Assembly: GCF_947500075.1 (NCBI RefSeq) | Contig: NZ_CANMQS010000001.1 | Span: 806,001 to 870,000 of the forward strand | Length of the DNA stretch: 64,000 nucleotides | Direction of reading: 5' to 3' | From: an uncultured Sulfitobacter sp. | Lineage (GTDB): Bacteria; Pseudomonadota; Alphaproteobacteria; Rhodobacterales; Rhodobacteraceae | In this document: positions 1 to 8,758 of the stretch, piece by piece | Layout: the number at the start of each line of letters is the position of its first letter | Numbering within the stretch: position 1 is the first letter of the stretch | The notes under the pieces: generated by a model | Databases searched by the model: none | What the model was told of the DNA's origin: nothing | Seen by the model: the letters and a program-made list of their open reading frames with translations, nothing else | Program-made: the position numbers and the translations under genes

Positions 1-1383
1 GTTGTCCCACTGGCCCGAGGCCTCTTCCCCCGTCGCATAGCGCATCGTACCGGCCCCCTGTCGTTTGCCGCCCGTGAACGCGCCCTCATAGACGTCGCCA
101 TTGGCGTAGGTGGCGATACCGTTGCCCTCAATCGCGCCGCGCTCCCACTGGCCTACATAGGTGAAACCGCTTGGCATGGTGATCTTGCCCTCGCCATGGC
201 GCTGGCCCGCCTCGAACTGGCCCTCGTAGATCGTGCCATCAGGGTAGGTTGCAATCCCGGTGCCAGCGCGTTCGCCCTCTGCCCATTCCCCCTCATAGCG
301 GTAGCCATCCGCATAGGTCATCACCCCCTGCCCATGGTTGCGGGCGTTTTTGAACCCGCCCTCATAGACCACGCCATTGGCGTAGGTGGCGCGGCCTTCC
401 CCCTCGATCACGCCAGCGGCCCAGCCGCCTTCATAGGTCGCGCCATCGGGGTAGGTGATCTTGCCCTGCCCGTCAGCCAGATCGTTGCGGAAACTGCCCA
501 GGTAGACCGATCCGTCGGGATAAGTCACCTGTCCCTGCCCCTCGATCTGGCCTGCCACCCATGAGCCGGTGTAGACATAGCCATCCACCCCGGTAAACGT
601 GCCCTGCCCGTCGCGGCGGTCATCGCGGAAATCACCCTCATAGGTGTCGCCATTGGCATAGGTGACCTTGCCCTTGCCCTCGCGCCGCCCGGCGGCCAGC
701 TGGCCTTCGTAGACATCGCCATTGGGTTGGGTCAGCGTGCCCGTGCCGTCAATCTGGCCATCCTTCCACAGCCCCACATAGGTCAGCCCGTCCGGCATGG
801 TCAGCGTGCCTTGCCCGGCGCGTTTGCCCACGACAATCTCCCCCTCATAGACCGCGCCATCGGGATAGGTGATCACACCCGCCCCCTGTTTGATCCCGTC
901 AATCCAGTCGCCCTTGTATTCATAGCCGCCGGGGCTCTGCATCACGCCTTTGCCGTGGTGTTTGGCATTGCGGAACGTCCCCTCGTAGCGCACCCCGTTG
1001 GCATAGAGCGCCACCCCCTGTCCGATGATCGCGCCGCCCTGCCAGTCGCCTTCATAGGTGCCGCCATCGGCAAAGGTGATCTTGCCAAACCCATCCGGCT
1101 TCCCCTTGGAGAAATTCCCCTGATAGACCGACCCGTTGGGAAAGCGCGCAACGCCTTCGCCCCTGATCTCACCATCCACCCACTGGCCGGTGTACTCATA
1201 GCCGTTGGGCAGCTTGTAGGTGCCTTCCCCGTGCTGCAAACCGCCCTTGAAGGTGCCCTCATAGACCCCGCCATCGTCATATTGCTTGGTGATCACCTGC
1301 CCCTCGTCCTGCGCAGTGGCGGGCAAGGCAATGAGGGCAAGCAAAACAGATACAGCAGATGTCAGGCGCGTCAGGGGTGTCAT
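1..1383 (-). CDS. Exported MORN-repeat protein (3' end outside window)
   Basis: This frame is open for 461 codons from an ATG at 1383 to the left edge, so the C-terminus is missing. Residues 1-24 form a Sec signal peptide (hydrophobic core VLLALIALPATA, then AQDE), so the protein should be periplasmic or outer-membrane associated. From about residue 43 it is an uninterrupted array of 23-residue MORN repeats (consensus YEG.(F/W)..G...G.G..TY.NG); 18 complete copies and part of a 19th are visible. Position 5 of the unit alternates F and W along most of the array, showing a 46-residue higher-order unit. MORN arrays are structural, lipid- or protein-binding modules; no enzyme domain is visible. 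The partner and role cannot be told from sequence. Confidence 0.9.
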   Translation of the reverse strand, partial: MTPLTRLTSAVSVLLALIALPATAQDEGQVITKQYDDGGVYEGTFKGGLQHGEGTYKLPNGYEYTGQWVDGEIRGEGVARFPNGSVYQGNFSKGKPDGFGKITFADGGTYEGDWQGGAIIGQGVALYANGVRYEGTFRNAKHHGKGVMQSPGGYEYKGDWIDGIKQGAGVITYPDGAVYEGEIVVGKRAGQGTLTMPDGLTYVGLWKDGQIDGTGTLTQPNGDVYEGQLAAGRREGKGKVTYANGDTYEGDFRDDRRDGQGTFTGVDGYVYTGSWVAGQIEGQGQVTYPDGSVYLGSFRNDLADGQGKITYPDGATYEGGWAAGVIEGEGRATYANGVVYEGGFKNARNHGQGVMTYADGYRYEGEWAEGERAGTGIATYPDGTIYEGQFEAGQRHGEGKITMPSGFTYVGQWERGAIEGNGIATYANGDVYEGAFTGGKRQGAGTMRYATGEEASGQWDN

Positions 1384-1554
1384 ATCTCTACCATTGTTGC
1401 CGCGCGCGGGGGAGGACCGCGCAGGGAGGGTCACCATTTGGGGGCAAGCCTAAGCAAGGACGCCATGGGGGGCAATCCACTTTTGCCCCCCTCTCGCCTT
1501 GCTGTGGCCATGACCCCTGCCTACAGTCATCACGAATGCGAACAGGAGACCCTG

Positions 1555-1968
1555 ATGCCCACACCCACGGATCTTACCGGGCGCTGCTATTGCGGTGCCT
1601 TGCAATATGCGGCCACCGGCCCGGTGCAGCTCAAGGCGCAATGCCACTGCCGGGAATGCCAGTATATCTCCGGTGGCGGGCCGAACTACTTCATGATCCT
1701 GCCGCGCGACGGCTTCACCTGGACCAAAGGCACGCCCCAAACCTTCACCCGCAGCGATCTGGACAGCCCCGTCACCCGCTGCTTCTGCGGCACCTGCGGC
1801 ACCCATATCACCACCGAACTCACCGATGGGGAACGCATCGTGCTCAAAGTCGGCACGCTGAATGACCCGCTGGCCTATGGCGGGCCGAAAATCGCCATCT
1901 ACACCTGTGACGAACAGCCCTTCCACGTCACCCCCGGCAACATCGCGCGGTTCGAACGCCTGCCCTGA
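1555..1968 (+). CDS. GFA-family (glutathione-dependent formaldehyde-activating-like) protein
   Basis: A 137-residue protein with the zinc-cysteine pattern of the GFA/Mss4-like fold: CYCGALQY near the N-terminus, CHCREC about 20 residues later, and CFCGTCG near residue 85. The family includes the S-hydroxymethylglutathione-forming enzyme, but most bacterial members have unknown substrates, so the function is left at family level. The frame is open much further upstream over the MORN gene; the ATG at 1555 is chosen because AGGAG lies about 8 bases before it and the conserved domain begins right after. It is divergent from the MORN gene and stands alone. Confidence 0.85.
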   Translation: MPTPTDLTGRCYCGALQYAATGPVQLKAQCHCRECQYISGGGPNYFMILPRDGFTWTKGTPQTFTRSDLDSPVTRCFCGTCGTHITTELTDGERIVLKVGTLNDPLAYGGPKIAIYTCDEQPFHVTPGNIARFERLP

Positions 1969-2057
1969 ACCGCCACCCGCTGCGCCAAAATGCCGTTGCG
2001 GGGTTTAACCCCCGGTTTGATCTGCTACATCAACGCCCGTAACCAAAGGGCATCACC

Positions 2058-3716
2058 ATGGCAGACCGTTTTCGCATCACTCTGGGCCAGCTCAATCCAA
2101 CCGTTGGCGATCTGGCCGGCAACGCCGCCCTGGCGCGGGAAGCCTGGGCGCAGGGCAAGGACGCAGGCGCCGATCTGGTCGCCCTGCCCGAGATGTTCAT
2201 CGCAGGTTACAACGCGCAGGATCTGGTGATGAAACCCGCCTTCCAGCGGGACGCCATGTCCCATATCGAAGCGCTTGCAGCGGATTGCGCGGACGGCCCC
2301 GCACTGGCCATCGGTGCGCCCGTGGCGGAGGAGGACAAGCTCTACAACGCCTATCTGATCCTCAAAGGCGGCAAGATCGCCTCCCGCAGCCTCAAACACG
2401 AACTGCCCAATGAGACGGTGTTTGACGAGGTCCGCATCTTTGACGCAGGCCCCCTTGGCGGGCCGTACTCCGTTGGCAACACCCGCGTGGGCTCGCCCGT
2501 CTGCGAAGACGCATGGCACCCCGATGTGGCCGAAACACTGGCTGAAACCGGGGCGGAATTCCTGCTGGTGCCCAATGGCTCGCCCTATAACCGCAACAGG
2601 CTGGAAACCCGGCTGAACGTGATCGTCGCGCGGGTGGTGGAGACCGGCCTGCCGCTCATCTACCTCAACATGGTGGGGGGGCAGGACGACCAGATCTTTG
2701 ACGGGGCCTCCTTTGCGCTGAACCCCGGTGGGGAACTGGCCATCCAGCTGCCCGCCTTTGACGAAACCATCACCCATGTGGATCTGGAGCGCGGCCCCGA
2801 AGGCTGGCGCGTGGTGCCGCAGACACCCGCCCTTTATCCCGATGAATGGGAAGCCGACTATCGCGTCTGCGTGCAGGGCCTGCGCGATTACATGGCCAAG
2901 ACCGGCTTCAGGAAAGTGCTGCTGGGTCTCTCCGGCGGCATTGACAGCGCCATCGTCGCCACCATCGCAGCGGATGCGCTGGGGCCGGAGAACGTGCGCT
3001 GCGTGATGCTGCCCTCCGAATACACCTCGCAAAACTCCCTGGATGATGCCGAAGCCGTGGCGCAGGCGCTGGGGTGCCGCTACGACTATGTGCCGATCAA
3101 GGAAGGTCGTGAGGCGATCACCAACACGCTCGCCCCGCTCTTTGAAGGCACCGAAGAGGGCCTGACCGAGGAAAACATCCAGTCCCGCCTGCGCGGTCTG
3201 CTGTTGATGGCGCTCAGCAACAAGTTCGGCGAAATGCTTCTGACCACCGGCAACAAATCCGAAGTGGCGGTGGGCTATGCCACGATCTACGGCGACATGT
3301 CGGGCGGCTATAACCCGATCAAGGACATGTACAAAACCCGCGTGTTCGAGACCTGTCGCTGGCGCAACGAAAACCACCGCGACTGGATGATGGCGCCCGC
3401 AGGCACCATGATCCCCGAGACGATCATCACCAAACCGCCCACCGCAGAACTGCGGGAGGATCAAAGGGACAGCGACAGCCTGCCGGATTATCCGGTGCTG
3501 GATGCGCTCCTCGATATTCTCGTCGATCAGGACGGGTCGATCGCCGATTGCGTCGCGGCAGGATATGATCGGGAGATGGCCAGGAAAGTCGAACATCTGA
3601 TCTATGTCTCTGAATATAAACGGTTTCAGTCTGCACCGGGGCCACGTCTGACCACGGGCGCGTTCTGGCTGGATCGGCGGTATCCGATTGTGAACAGGTG
3701 GCGGGATCCGTCCTAA
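2058..3716 (+). CDS. nadE: Glutamine-dependent NAD+ synthetase
   Basis: This 552-residue enzyme makes NAD+ from deamido-NAD+, ATP and glutamine, the last step of NAD biosynthesis. The N-terminal nitrilase-type glutaminase domain (about 1-260) carries the triad E45 (LPEMF), K113 (LKHELPN) and C149 (VCEDAWH). The C-terminal synthetase domain has the PP-loop ATP motif LSGGIDSA at about 291-298 and the conserved GNKSEVAVGYATIYGDMSGG stretch. The length is right for the two-domain bacterial type. The gene stands alone; 45 bases after the stop a palindromic MITE-like element begins. Confidence 0.97.
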   Translation: MADRFRITLGQLNPTVGDLAGNAALAREAWAQGKDAGADLVALPEMFIAGYNAQDLVMKPAFQRDAMSHIEALAADCADGPALAIGAPVAEEDKLYNAYLILKGGKIASRSLKHELPNETVFDEVRIFDAGPLGGPYSVGNTRVGSPVCEDAWHPDVAETLAETGAEFLLVPNGSPYNRNRLETRLNVIVARVVETGLPLIYLNMVGGQDDQIFDGASFALNPGGELAIQLPAFDETITHVDLERGPEGWRVVPQTPALYPDEWEADYRVCVQGLRDYMAKTGFRKVLLGLSGGIDSAIVATIAADALGPENVRCVMLPSEYTSQNSLDDAEAVAQALGCRYDYVPIKEGREAITNTLAPLFEGTEEGLTEENIQSRLRGLLLMALSNKFGEMLLTTGNKSEVAVGYATIYGDMSGGYNPIKDMYKTRVFETCRWRNENHRDWMMAPAGTMIPETIITKPPTAELREDQRDSDSLPDYPVLDALLDILVDQDGSIADCVAAGYDREMARKVEHLIYVSEYKRFQSAPGPRLTTGAFWLDRRYPIVNRWRDPS

Positions 3717-3761
3717 ACCTTTTCTGTCAGGTTTGGGGCAAGCGGAGCACTGGGATATTTA

Positions 3762-4024
3762 GGGTTAGGACCCATTCATCCTGCTCCATTGGTTTGACAG
3801 ATTTTTTCTCTGGCAAGGCGCGTCTGCGCAGGAATAGTGGTTCTATTTCAAGCAGATGCAACGCAGCCAGAGGGAAAATCCGTCAAATCCGCAGGACGCT
3901 GTTTTTGCTCCATCACAGCGTCTTGGCGGGCTTGCCCGTAAAATGACTATGACCTGCGCCCACCAAACCACTGTGATTTTGCAAAAACGAGCGCCAATGG
4001 GGCAGGATGAATGGGTCCTAACCC
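3762..4024. mobile_element. MITE-like palindromic element, 263 bp
   Basis: The ends are 31-bp inverted repeats (3762-3792 and 3994-4024, starting GGGTTAGGACCCATTCATCC) with one mismatch. Both ends are flanked by TA (3760-3761 and 4025-4026), which fits a TA target duplication. A second, nested inverted repeat (3793-3820 against 3862-3887, TTTGAC-GGATTTT-CTCTGGC type) lies inside the left half. No credible reading frame is present; the short frames that cross it are the repeat read in both directions. The form (short, palindromic, no transposase) is that of a non-autonomous MITE. The autonomous partner is not in this window. It fills most of the 420-base gap between nadE and the next gene. Confidence 0.7.
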
Positions 4025-4136
4025 TACGGCCAAAAAGAGGGGCCACGTGGGCGTTCATTCAGCCGCCTTGGCGATTGATGTGAGCGGGCACAGGCTTGTG
4101 AATTGACGCGGGCGCGCAGCACGCCATGTTGGGCCT

Positions 4137-4940
4137 ATGAGATATCTGATCAGCTTGTTTTTCCTGCTCACCGCCCCTGCCGCTTTTGCCTGTGGCGCGG
4201 ACAGCAATTGCCCTGTGGGTGATCGTCATTACCGCATCGTGATGCCGGAAGGGCATGATGGCAGCACGCCGGTGGGCGCGTTGATCTGGTCGCATGGCTA
4301 CAAGGGGTCCGCTGCTGGGGTGATGCGCAACAATGGGTTGCGCCGCATGGTGTCGGATGCGGGGCTGGCGCTCATTGCCGCGCAAGGCGTGAATGGGACC
4401 TGGGATTTGCCCTATGGCCCGCGCACCTTTGACAGCACCGGGGCGGCGGAATTTGCCTATTTCGACGCGGTGATTGCGGATGCAACCGCGCACCACCACA
4501 TTGACCCCGACCGCATCATCGCAAGCGGGTTTTCCGCCGGCGGCATGATGGTCTGGAACCTCGCCTGTTCGCACCCCGAGCGCTTTGCGGGGTTCATCCC
4601 GATCTCCGGCACCTTCTGGCTGAAACCACCTGAGACCTGCGCATCGCCTGTGCAAAGCATCGTGCATATCCACGGGGATCGCGACCGCACCGTGCCGCTG
4701 ACAGGCCGCCCCATCGGGGAGACCAAACAGGGAGAGGTGCAGGAGGCTTTGGCGCTCTATCAGACATTTGGTGGTTTTGGCGATGCACGCGCGGCGCAGA
4801 CAGATACCCTCGCCTGCGAAAACCGCGCGAACCCCACAGGGGACGTGCTGGAGTTCTGCCTTTTCGAAGGTGGCCATTCCTTCTCGACCCGCCATCTCGC
4901 CTATGGCATCCAGCGCCTCAAGGACGCAGGCCAGATCTAG
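4137..4940 (+). CDS. Secreted PHB-depolymerase/LpqC-like esterase
   Basis: A 267-residue alpha/beta hydrolase with a Sec signal peptide (LISLFFLLTAPAAFA, then CGAD). The nucleophile motif GFSAGG places the catalytic serine at residue 133. The HGDRD segment supplies the likely acid and EGGHSF near the C-terminus the histidine. This arrangement, with SAGGMMVW after the serine, is typical of the esterase/PHB-depolymerase (LpqC) family that cleaves polyester or feruloyl-type esters outside the cytoplasm; the substrate is not known. The stop overlaps by a few bases the stop of the convergent ArsR-type gene. The cysteine straight after the signal sequence could also be read as a lipobox, but the preceding AFA favours cleavage by signal peptidase I. 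Confidence 0.85.
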   Translation: MRYLISLFFLLTAPAAFACGADSNCPVGDRHYRIVMPEGHDGSTPVGALIWSHGYKGSAAGVMRNNGLRRMVSDAGLALIAAQGVNGTWDLPYGPRTFDSTGAAEFAYFDAVIADATAHHHIDPDRIIASGFSAGGMMVWNLACSHPERFAGFIPISGTFWLKPPETCASPVQSIVHIHGDRDRTVPLTGRPIGETKQGEVQEALALYQTFGGFGDARAAQTDTLACENRANPTGDVLEFCLFEGGHSFSTRHLAYGIQRLKDAGQI

Positions 4941-5617
4941 CCGCCAAACGTCTCTTCAAACGCCCGCGCGCCCGTGTCTGAAAACCGCACGACCCGCGTG
5001 CCTTCAACCCGCGCCGCCCAGCCCTTCGCGATGATCTCCGCCAGCACCGCGCGGCCCACGGAGCCCGCCAGATGCGTCTGCCGTGCGCTCCAATCGAGGC
5101 AGGTCCGGCACAGCGGTGTCTTGCCGCGCCGGAGCGTTGCAATATCCACACCAAACCCGGTCAGAAACGCAGCACCTGCGTCGGTCAGCGCCACGTCATC
5201 CCCGCTCTCACGCAGCGCCCCGCGCCGCAGCAATCCCTGATAGAGCGCGATCCCCCGCGCCCCCGCCAGATGGCTGTAACACACCCGCGCCTCCCGGAGC
5301 GCCGCATCCTTCGGCCCCGTGCGCGTGCGCAAATGCCCGGCCCCCGCCGCCAGCCCCATCAGCGCCTCCAGCGCATGGCCCACATCATCACCTGCCAGAT
5401 TGAAATACTTGTGCCGCCCGGATTTGCGACAGCGGATCAGCTCCCCCGCTTCCAGCTTGCCCAGATGCGCGCTGGCTGTCTGCACGGTCACGCCGGCCTC
5501 CGCCGCCAGCTCCGTCGCCGTCAGCGCCTTGCCCGCCATCAGCGCCGTCAGGATGTTGGCGCGCGCCGGGTCTCCAATCAAAGCGGCAATCCGCGATATG
5601 TCTGGCCCTTCTTTCAT
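4937..5617 (-). CDS. ArsR-type winged-helix transcriptional regulator
   Basis: 226 residues. The first 90 or so form an ArsR/HTH_20-type winged helix ([24 protein letters not shown], then [19 protein letters not shown] as the recognition helix region, and [12 protein letters not shown] as the wing). The long C-terminal part, with RTCLDW, is seen in the subgroup of ArsR proteins that carry an extra ligand domain. No classical metal-binding CVC motif is visible in helix 3, so an organic ligand or redox signal is more likely than arsenic (inference). It is divergent from the NIPSNAP/ABM pair, which it probably controls together with itself. Confidence 0.85.
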   Translation of the reverse strand: MKEGPDISRIAALIGDPARANILTALMAGKALTATELAAEAGVTVQTASAHLGKLEAGELIRCRKSGRHKYFNLAGDDVGHALEALMGLAAGAGHLRTRTGPKDAALREARVCYSHLAGARGIALYQGLLRRGALRESGDDVALTDAGAAFLTGFGVDIATLRRGKTPLCRTCLDWSARQTHLAGSVGRAVLAEIIAKGWAARVEGTRVVRFSDTGARAFEETFGG

Positions 5618-5618
5618 A

Positions 5619-5636
5619 CTTCGACCGTAGCCGAAG
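5619..5636. promoter_or_regulatory. Candidate operator of the ArsR-type regulator
   Basis: Half-sites CTTCG and CGAAG separated by 8 bases lie directly upstream of the regulator's ATG, inside the 71-base divergent region shared with the NIPSNAP gene. Size and symmetry suit a winged-helix dimer. This is inference from symmetry and position only. Confidence 0.3.
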
Positions 5637-5688
5637 CATTCATCCCGCGCAATCCGCTATCACCAGATCAGCAACGAAAGGACCCACC

Positions 5689-6012
5689 ATGCTCACCTGC
5701 ATCATCCGCTACCAGATCGACCCGACCAAGACGGACGCCTTCCGCCACTACGCCCGCACCTGGGGCACCGCGATCCCCCGCTGTGGCGCGGATCTGATCG
5801 GCTACTATGCCCCGCACGAAGGATCGTCGACCCTCGCCTATGGCATCTACAACGTGCCCTCGCTGGCCGCATACGAAGCCTACCGCGCCCGCCTCGCCGA
5901 GGATCCGCTGGGCCGCGAAAACTACGCCTTTGCCCAGTCCGAGAAATTCATCTTGCGCGAGGACCGCACCTGGCTCACCCTCGCCTCTGCCCCCCATGGA
6001 GAGCCCATATGA
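5689..6012 (+). CDS. NIPSNAP-family protein
   Basis: 107 residues with the NIPSNAP pattern: [26 protein letters not shown] at the start and [14 protein letters not shown] core (here [14 protein letters not shown]), then [25 protein letters not shown] proteins are small dimeric alpha+beta-barrel proteins of the same fold as ABM monooxygenases; bacterial members lack an assigned reaction. It has a clear AAAGGA ribosome site, and its stop overlaps the start of the next gene (ATGA), so the two are translationally coupled. The divergent ArsR-type gene probably regulates it. Confidence 0.85.
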   Translation: MLTCIIRYQIDPTKTDAFRHYARTWGTAIPRCGADLIGYYAPHEGSSTLAYGIYNVPSLAAYEAYRARLAEDPLGRENYAFAQSEKFILREDRTWLTLASAPHGEPI

Positions 6013-6353
6013 TCGCCGTTATTTTCGAAGTCATGCCCCACCCCGACCGCAAGGCCGAATACCTCGACATCGCCGCCGCCATGCGCCCCATGGTGGAGGA
6101 AGTCGAAGGGTTTATCTCCGTCGAACGGTTCCAGAGCCTCACCAACCCCGACAAACTCCTGTCCCTGTCGTTTTTCGAGGACGAAGACGCCGTCACCCGC
6201 TGGCGTCACCTTGCGGCGCACCGGGGGGCGCAGGCCAAGGGGCGCGGTGGGATATTCACCGATTACCACCTGCGGATTGCCCATGTGATCCGGGATTACG
6301 GGATGTTTGATAGGGAGGAAGCGCCGGAGGACAGCAAGGCCGTGCATGGGTAG
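6009..6353 (+). CDS. Antibiotic biosynthesis monooxygenase (ABM) domain protein
   Basis: 114 residues covering a single ABM domain ([58 protein letters not shown]). Such proteins are dimeric ferredoxin-like barrels; some are cofactor-free monooxygenases or haem-degrading enzymes. Here the operon with a NIPSNAP protein (4-base ATGA overlap) and the divergent ArsR-type regulator suggests an inducible response to a small organic compound, which is inference. No export signal is present. Confidence 0.85.
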   Translation: MIAVIFEVMPHPDRKAEYLDIAAAMRPMVEEVEGFISVERFQSLTNPDKLLSLSFFEDEDAVTRWRHLAAHRGAQAKGRGGIFTDYHLRIAHVIRDYGMFDREEAPEDSKAVHG

Positions 6354-6380
6354 GTGCCGCAACCAGTGGCACACCCCCCG

Positions 6381-7085
6381 TCAGGGCAATTCGAACGGCG
6401 TCTGGTAATGTTCGATCCGGACCAGCGTGCCCTCGTCAAAGAACAATTTGACCAAAGAGGTATGCGGCTCCCTGAAGAAGCGGTACCAAACGGCATCTTT
6501 TAGGCCCCGAAATGCCCAACCAGATTTACCGAACACAAAGTCAGCGTATCCTTGATCAACTTCCCTTTCGGCAAAAGGCAAGTCTCTAAATCGCCTTTCC
6601 CCGGCGACATGCCCACGGACAGCGGTGCCGATTTCTTGTCCGCTTTGCGCCACGCTTCTAAAGACGTTCTCACGCGACATCCCAATTGCAATTCTATCCT
6701 GAAAAGCAAGTATCGCTTCCTCCGCCTCATCGTATCCGGGATTTGGGTTCGACCATGTCTTTGGCGTCTCAACCGGCCAATAGGCGACGAGCGTGTCTCC
6801 TTCGAACTCCAACCGGGTCGGAAAGCTACTGGCAACGCCAAAACCAACCATGATCCCCTCATCCGCGCCAAAAACACGCTCAAGTTCAGCGAAATCTGGG
6901 GAGTCCAGCCATGGACGGTGCGGCGCAATCGCCCTCGGCGGCCAAAGACCCAACTGCCGCAGGGTCTGCGCGGAAACAGCCTTATCCTCACCAATGGTGA
7001 AGGGACCATGTGAACCCCGCTCGACAACCTTTGTGGTGCCAAGCACGATGTAAACAAACACACCGAACAAAGTTGCACAAACGAC
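6381..7085 (-). pseudogene. Membrane-anchored hypothetical protein, body of gene split by IS
   Basis: An open frame of about 229 residues (best local start a TTG at 7070) begins inside a transmembrane segment, VCATLFGVFVYIVLG, with no usable start codon. Reading further upstream crosses straight into the terminal repeat of the IS element at 7087. Removing the IS and one copy of the 4-bp target duplication joins this frame, in phase, to an ATG at 8657 (MKYVLAVLV), giving a 242-residue protein with one N-terminal membrane anchor and an exterior domain containing YDEAEEAILAFQDRIAIGMSRENVF. I do not recognise the family. The remnant may still be translated at low level from TTG, but without its promoter it is most likely inactive. 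Confidence 0.75.
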
Positions 7086-8634
7086 CGATATCGGTGAAAA
7101 ACTCTTGCCACTAGATGTTGTGGTTTCATCCTTGTTTTGCGCTCAAGCCTCTGATTCTGTTTGATTAACAGACGGAGGTACGGGCGATGATGGGACGACA
7201 GCAGCCAGGCGAAGCGCTATTTTACGAGTTCCGGCTTGAGGATCACGTTCCAGCCGACCACCCGCTTCGCAAGATTGACCGGCTGCTCGACTTCACCGAG
7301 CTCCGCGCGGGGCTTCAGGACCTTTACAGCCATACTGGACGGCCCTCGATCGACCCGGAGCTGATGATCCGCATGCTGCTTGTCGGGTATCTCTATGGCA
7401 TCCGGTCTGAAACGCGGCTCTGCCAGGAGGTGCATCTCAACCTGGCGTACCGGTGGTTCTGCAAGCTCGGCCTCGACGGCCGTGTGCCTGAGCGCTCGAC
7501 TTTCTCCAAGAACCGATATGGCCGTTTTGCCGAAGGTGATGTGCTCCGCAGTGTCTTCGAGTTGGTTGTCGAGCAGTGTATGAACGCCGGGATCGTCGGT
7601 GGGGTCGGTGCGCTCGTTGACGGCAGTACGGTCGAAGCCGATGCCAACTGGACGCGGCGGGACAGCCCGGACAAGATCAAGGATACGTGGGACAAGTCGG
7701 AACGGATCTCGCGGCCTGTGCAGACCTACCTCGACGCCCTCGATGCCGCAGGTCCGCCAAAGCCGGACGGCAACGGCAGAATACCAAAAGGGCCCAAATA
7801 CATCTCCGAGACCGATCCACAAGCGGCATGGTCGCTCAAGGATGGGCCAGGCCGCTTCTCCTACGAGACCAATTATCTGGTCGACGACTTGAACGGCGTG
7901 ATCATGGATGTGGAGGCAACGCCCGCCCGGCTCAGCCAAGAGATCGTCGCGGCCAAGGCCATGATTGAACGCAGCAAGGGGTATGGGTTCACGCCAAAGA
8001 GCCTCGCCGCCGACAAAGCTTACGGTACCAGCCCGTTCTTGAGCTGGCTCGAAGAGCGGAAGATCACACAGTACATCCCCGTGCTGGACCGGACAAAACA
8101 AACGGATGGGAAGCTGACCCGCGAGGCCTTCACCTACGACGCCGAGCGCGACGTGTTCGTCTGCCCTCACGGGCACAACCTGAAACTGCGCGCTGAAATG
8201 CCGGAACGCCGGCAGAAGCGGTATCAGGGCAACACGAAGACCTGTGGTGCTTGCCCGATCAAAGCGTCCTGCACCGATGCGCCATCCCGCAGCCTTGCCG
8301 TTTCAACGGACGAGCCGCTCCGCGAAAAAGTCCGCGCCATCGCCGAGACAGACGCTTATCAAGATGCCCGACGAAGACGAAAAAAGGTCGAGATGCTCTT
8401 CGCCCACCTGAAACGACATCTCGGCCTCAAGCGTCTCCGGCTCCGGGGCCTGTCAGGAGCAAGAGAAGAATTCCTCCTCGCCGCCACCGCCCAGAACCTC
8501 AAACGCCTCGCCAAACTCGTACCGACCTGACGAGCAATCAAACTCCAGGAAAAATCAACGCGCTCAACGGGCGAGATGGCACAACGGGCGCAAAAACAAG
8601 ATTTGGTGGTCGGAGTTTTTCACCGGTATCGACC
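7083..8634 (+). mobile_element. IS1182-family insertion sequence, 1544 bp plus 4-bp target duplication
   Basis: The ends are inverted repeats, GATATCGGTGAAAAACTC at 7087-7104 and its near-perfect complement at 8613-8630 (one mismatch). The element is bordered by the direct repeat GACC at 7083-7086 and 8631-8634. Between them is a single intact transposase gene. Intact ends, intact duplication and an intact transposase suggest a recent insertion. The element interrupts the membrane-anchored protein gene described on either side of it. Confidence 0.9.
7187..8530 (+). CDS. IS1182-family transposase
   Basis: 447 residues. The N-terminal part (about 1-100; FRLEDHVPADHPLRKIDRLLDF and GRPSIDPELMIRMLLVGYLYGIRSE) is the DUF772 domain of IS5/IS1182-type transposases. 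The DDE catalytic core follows, with the first aspartate in GALVDGSTVEADANW, the second near LAADKAYG, and a C-terminal zinc-like cysteine cluster (CPHGHN, TCGACPIKASC) before the final RRRKKVEMLFAHLKRHLGLKRLRLRG helix that carries the glutamate region. It looks full length, with a GGAGG ribosome site about 9 bases before the ATG pair at 7187/7190. Confidence 0.93.
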   Translation: MMGRQQPGEALFYEFRLEDHVPADHPLRKIDRLLDFTELRAGLQDLYSHTGRPSIDPELMIRMLLVGYLYGIRSETRLCQEVHLNLAYRWFCKLGLDGRVPERSTFSKNRYGRFAEGDVLRSVFELVVEQCMNAGIVGGVGALVDGSTVEADANWTRRDSPDKIKDTWDKSERISRPVQTYLDALDAAGPPKPDGNGRIPKGPKYISETDPQAAWSLKDGPGRFSYETNYLVDDLNGVIMDVEATPARLSQEIVAAKAMIERSKGYGFTPKSLAADKAYGTSPFLSWLEERKITQYIPVLDRTKQTDGKLTREAFTYDAERDVFVCPHGHNLKLRAEMPERRQKRYQGNTKTCGACPIKASCTDAPSRSLAVSTDEPLREKVRAIAETDAYQDARRRRKKVEMLFAHLKRHLGLKRLRLRGLSGAREEFLLAATAQNLKRLAKLVPT

Positions 8635-8657
8635 AATACTGCCAGAACGTATTTCAT
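8631..8657 (-). pseudogene. 5' fragment of the IS-interrupted membrane-protein gene
   Basis: ATG at 8657-8655 followed by codons for MKYVLAVLV, cut at the IS target duplication (8631-8634). In phase with the 6381-7085 remnant after removal of the IS: the start of an N-terminal hydrophobic anchor here and the rest of it on the other side. The minus-strand sequence upstream carries AGAGGA about 15 bases before the ATG. The promoter region is shared with the divergent Dabb gene. Confidence 0.7.
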
Positions 8658-8758
8658 AATCAGCTGTTTCGATCCTCTGGGTAGAAGATCGGTCGATAGT
8701 GCGTGTTTTTCAATGGTTGCATCTGCTTTTGCGGCCAAAAGCGCCCCCAAAGGAACCC

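Noticed and set aside
1..1300. Regularly spaced repeats that could suggest a CRISPR array
   Set aside because: The period is 69 bp with no unique spacers; it is coding MORN repeat DNA.
196..1968. Long plus-strand frames across the first 1.4 kb (196-564, 727-1554)
   Set aside because: They are the opposite strand of the 69-bp MORN repeats; repeats keep many frames open. Only the GFA domain from 1555 on is real.
2025..3596. 523-codon minus-strand frame opposite nadE
   Set aside because: Antisense shadow typical of high-GC DNA; the plus-strand NAD synthetase has all motifs.
3698..4083. Three short frames over the region after nadE
   Set aside because: They read the two arms of the same inverted repeat (both give RVRTHSSC-type peptides), so they are by-products of the MITE-like element.
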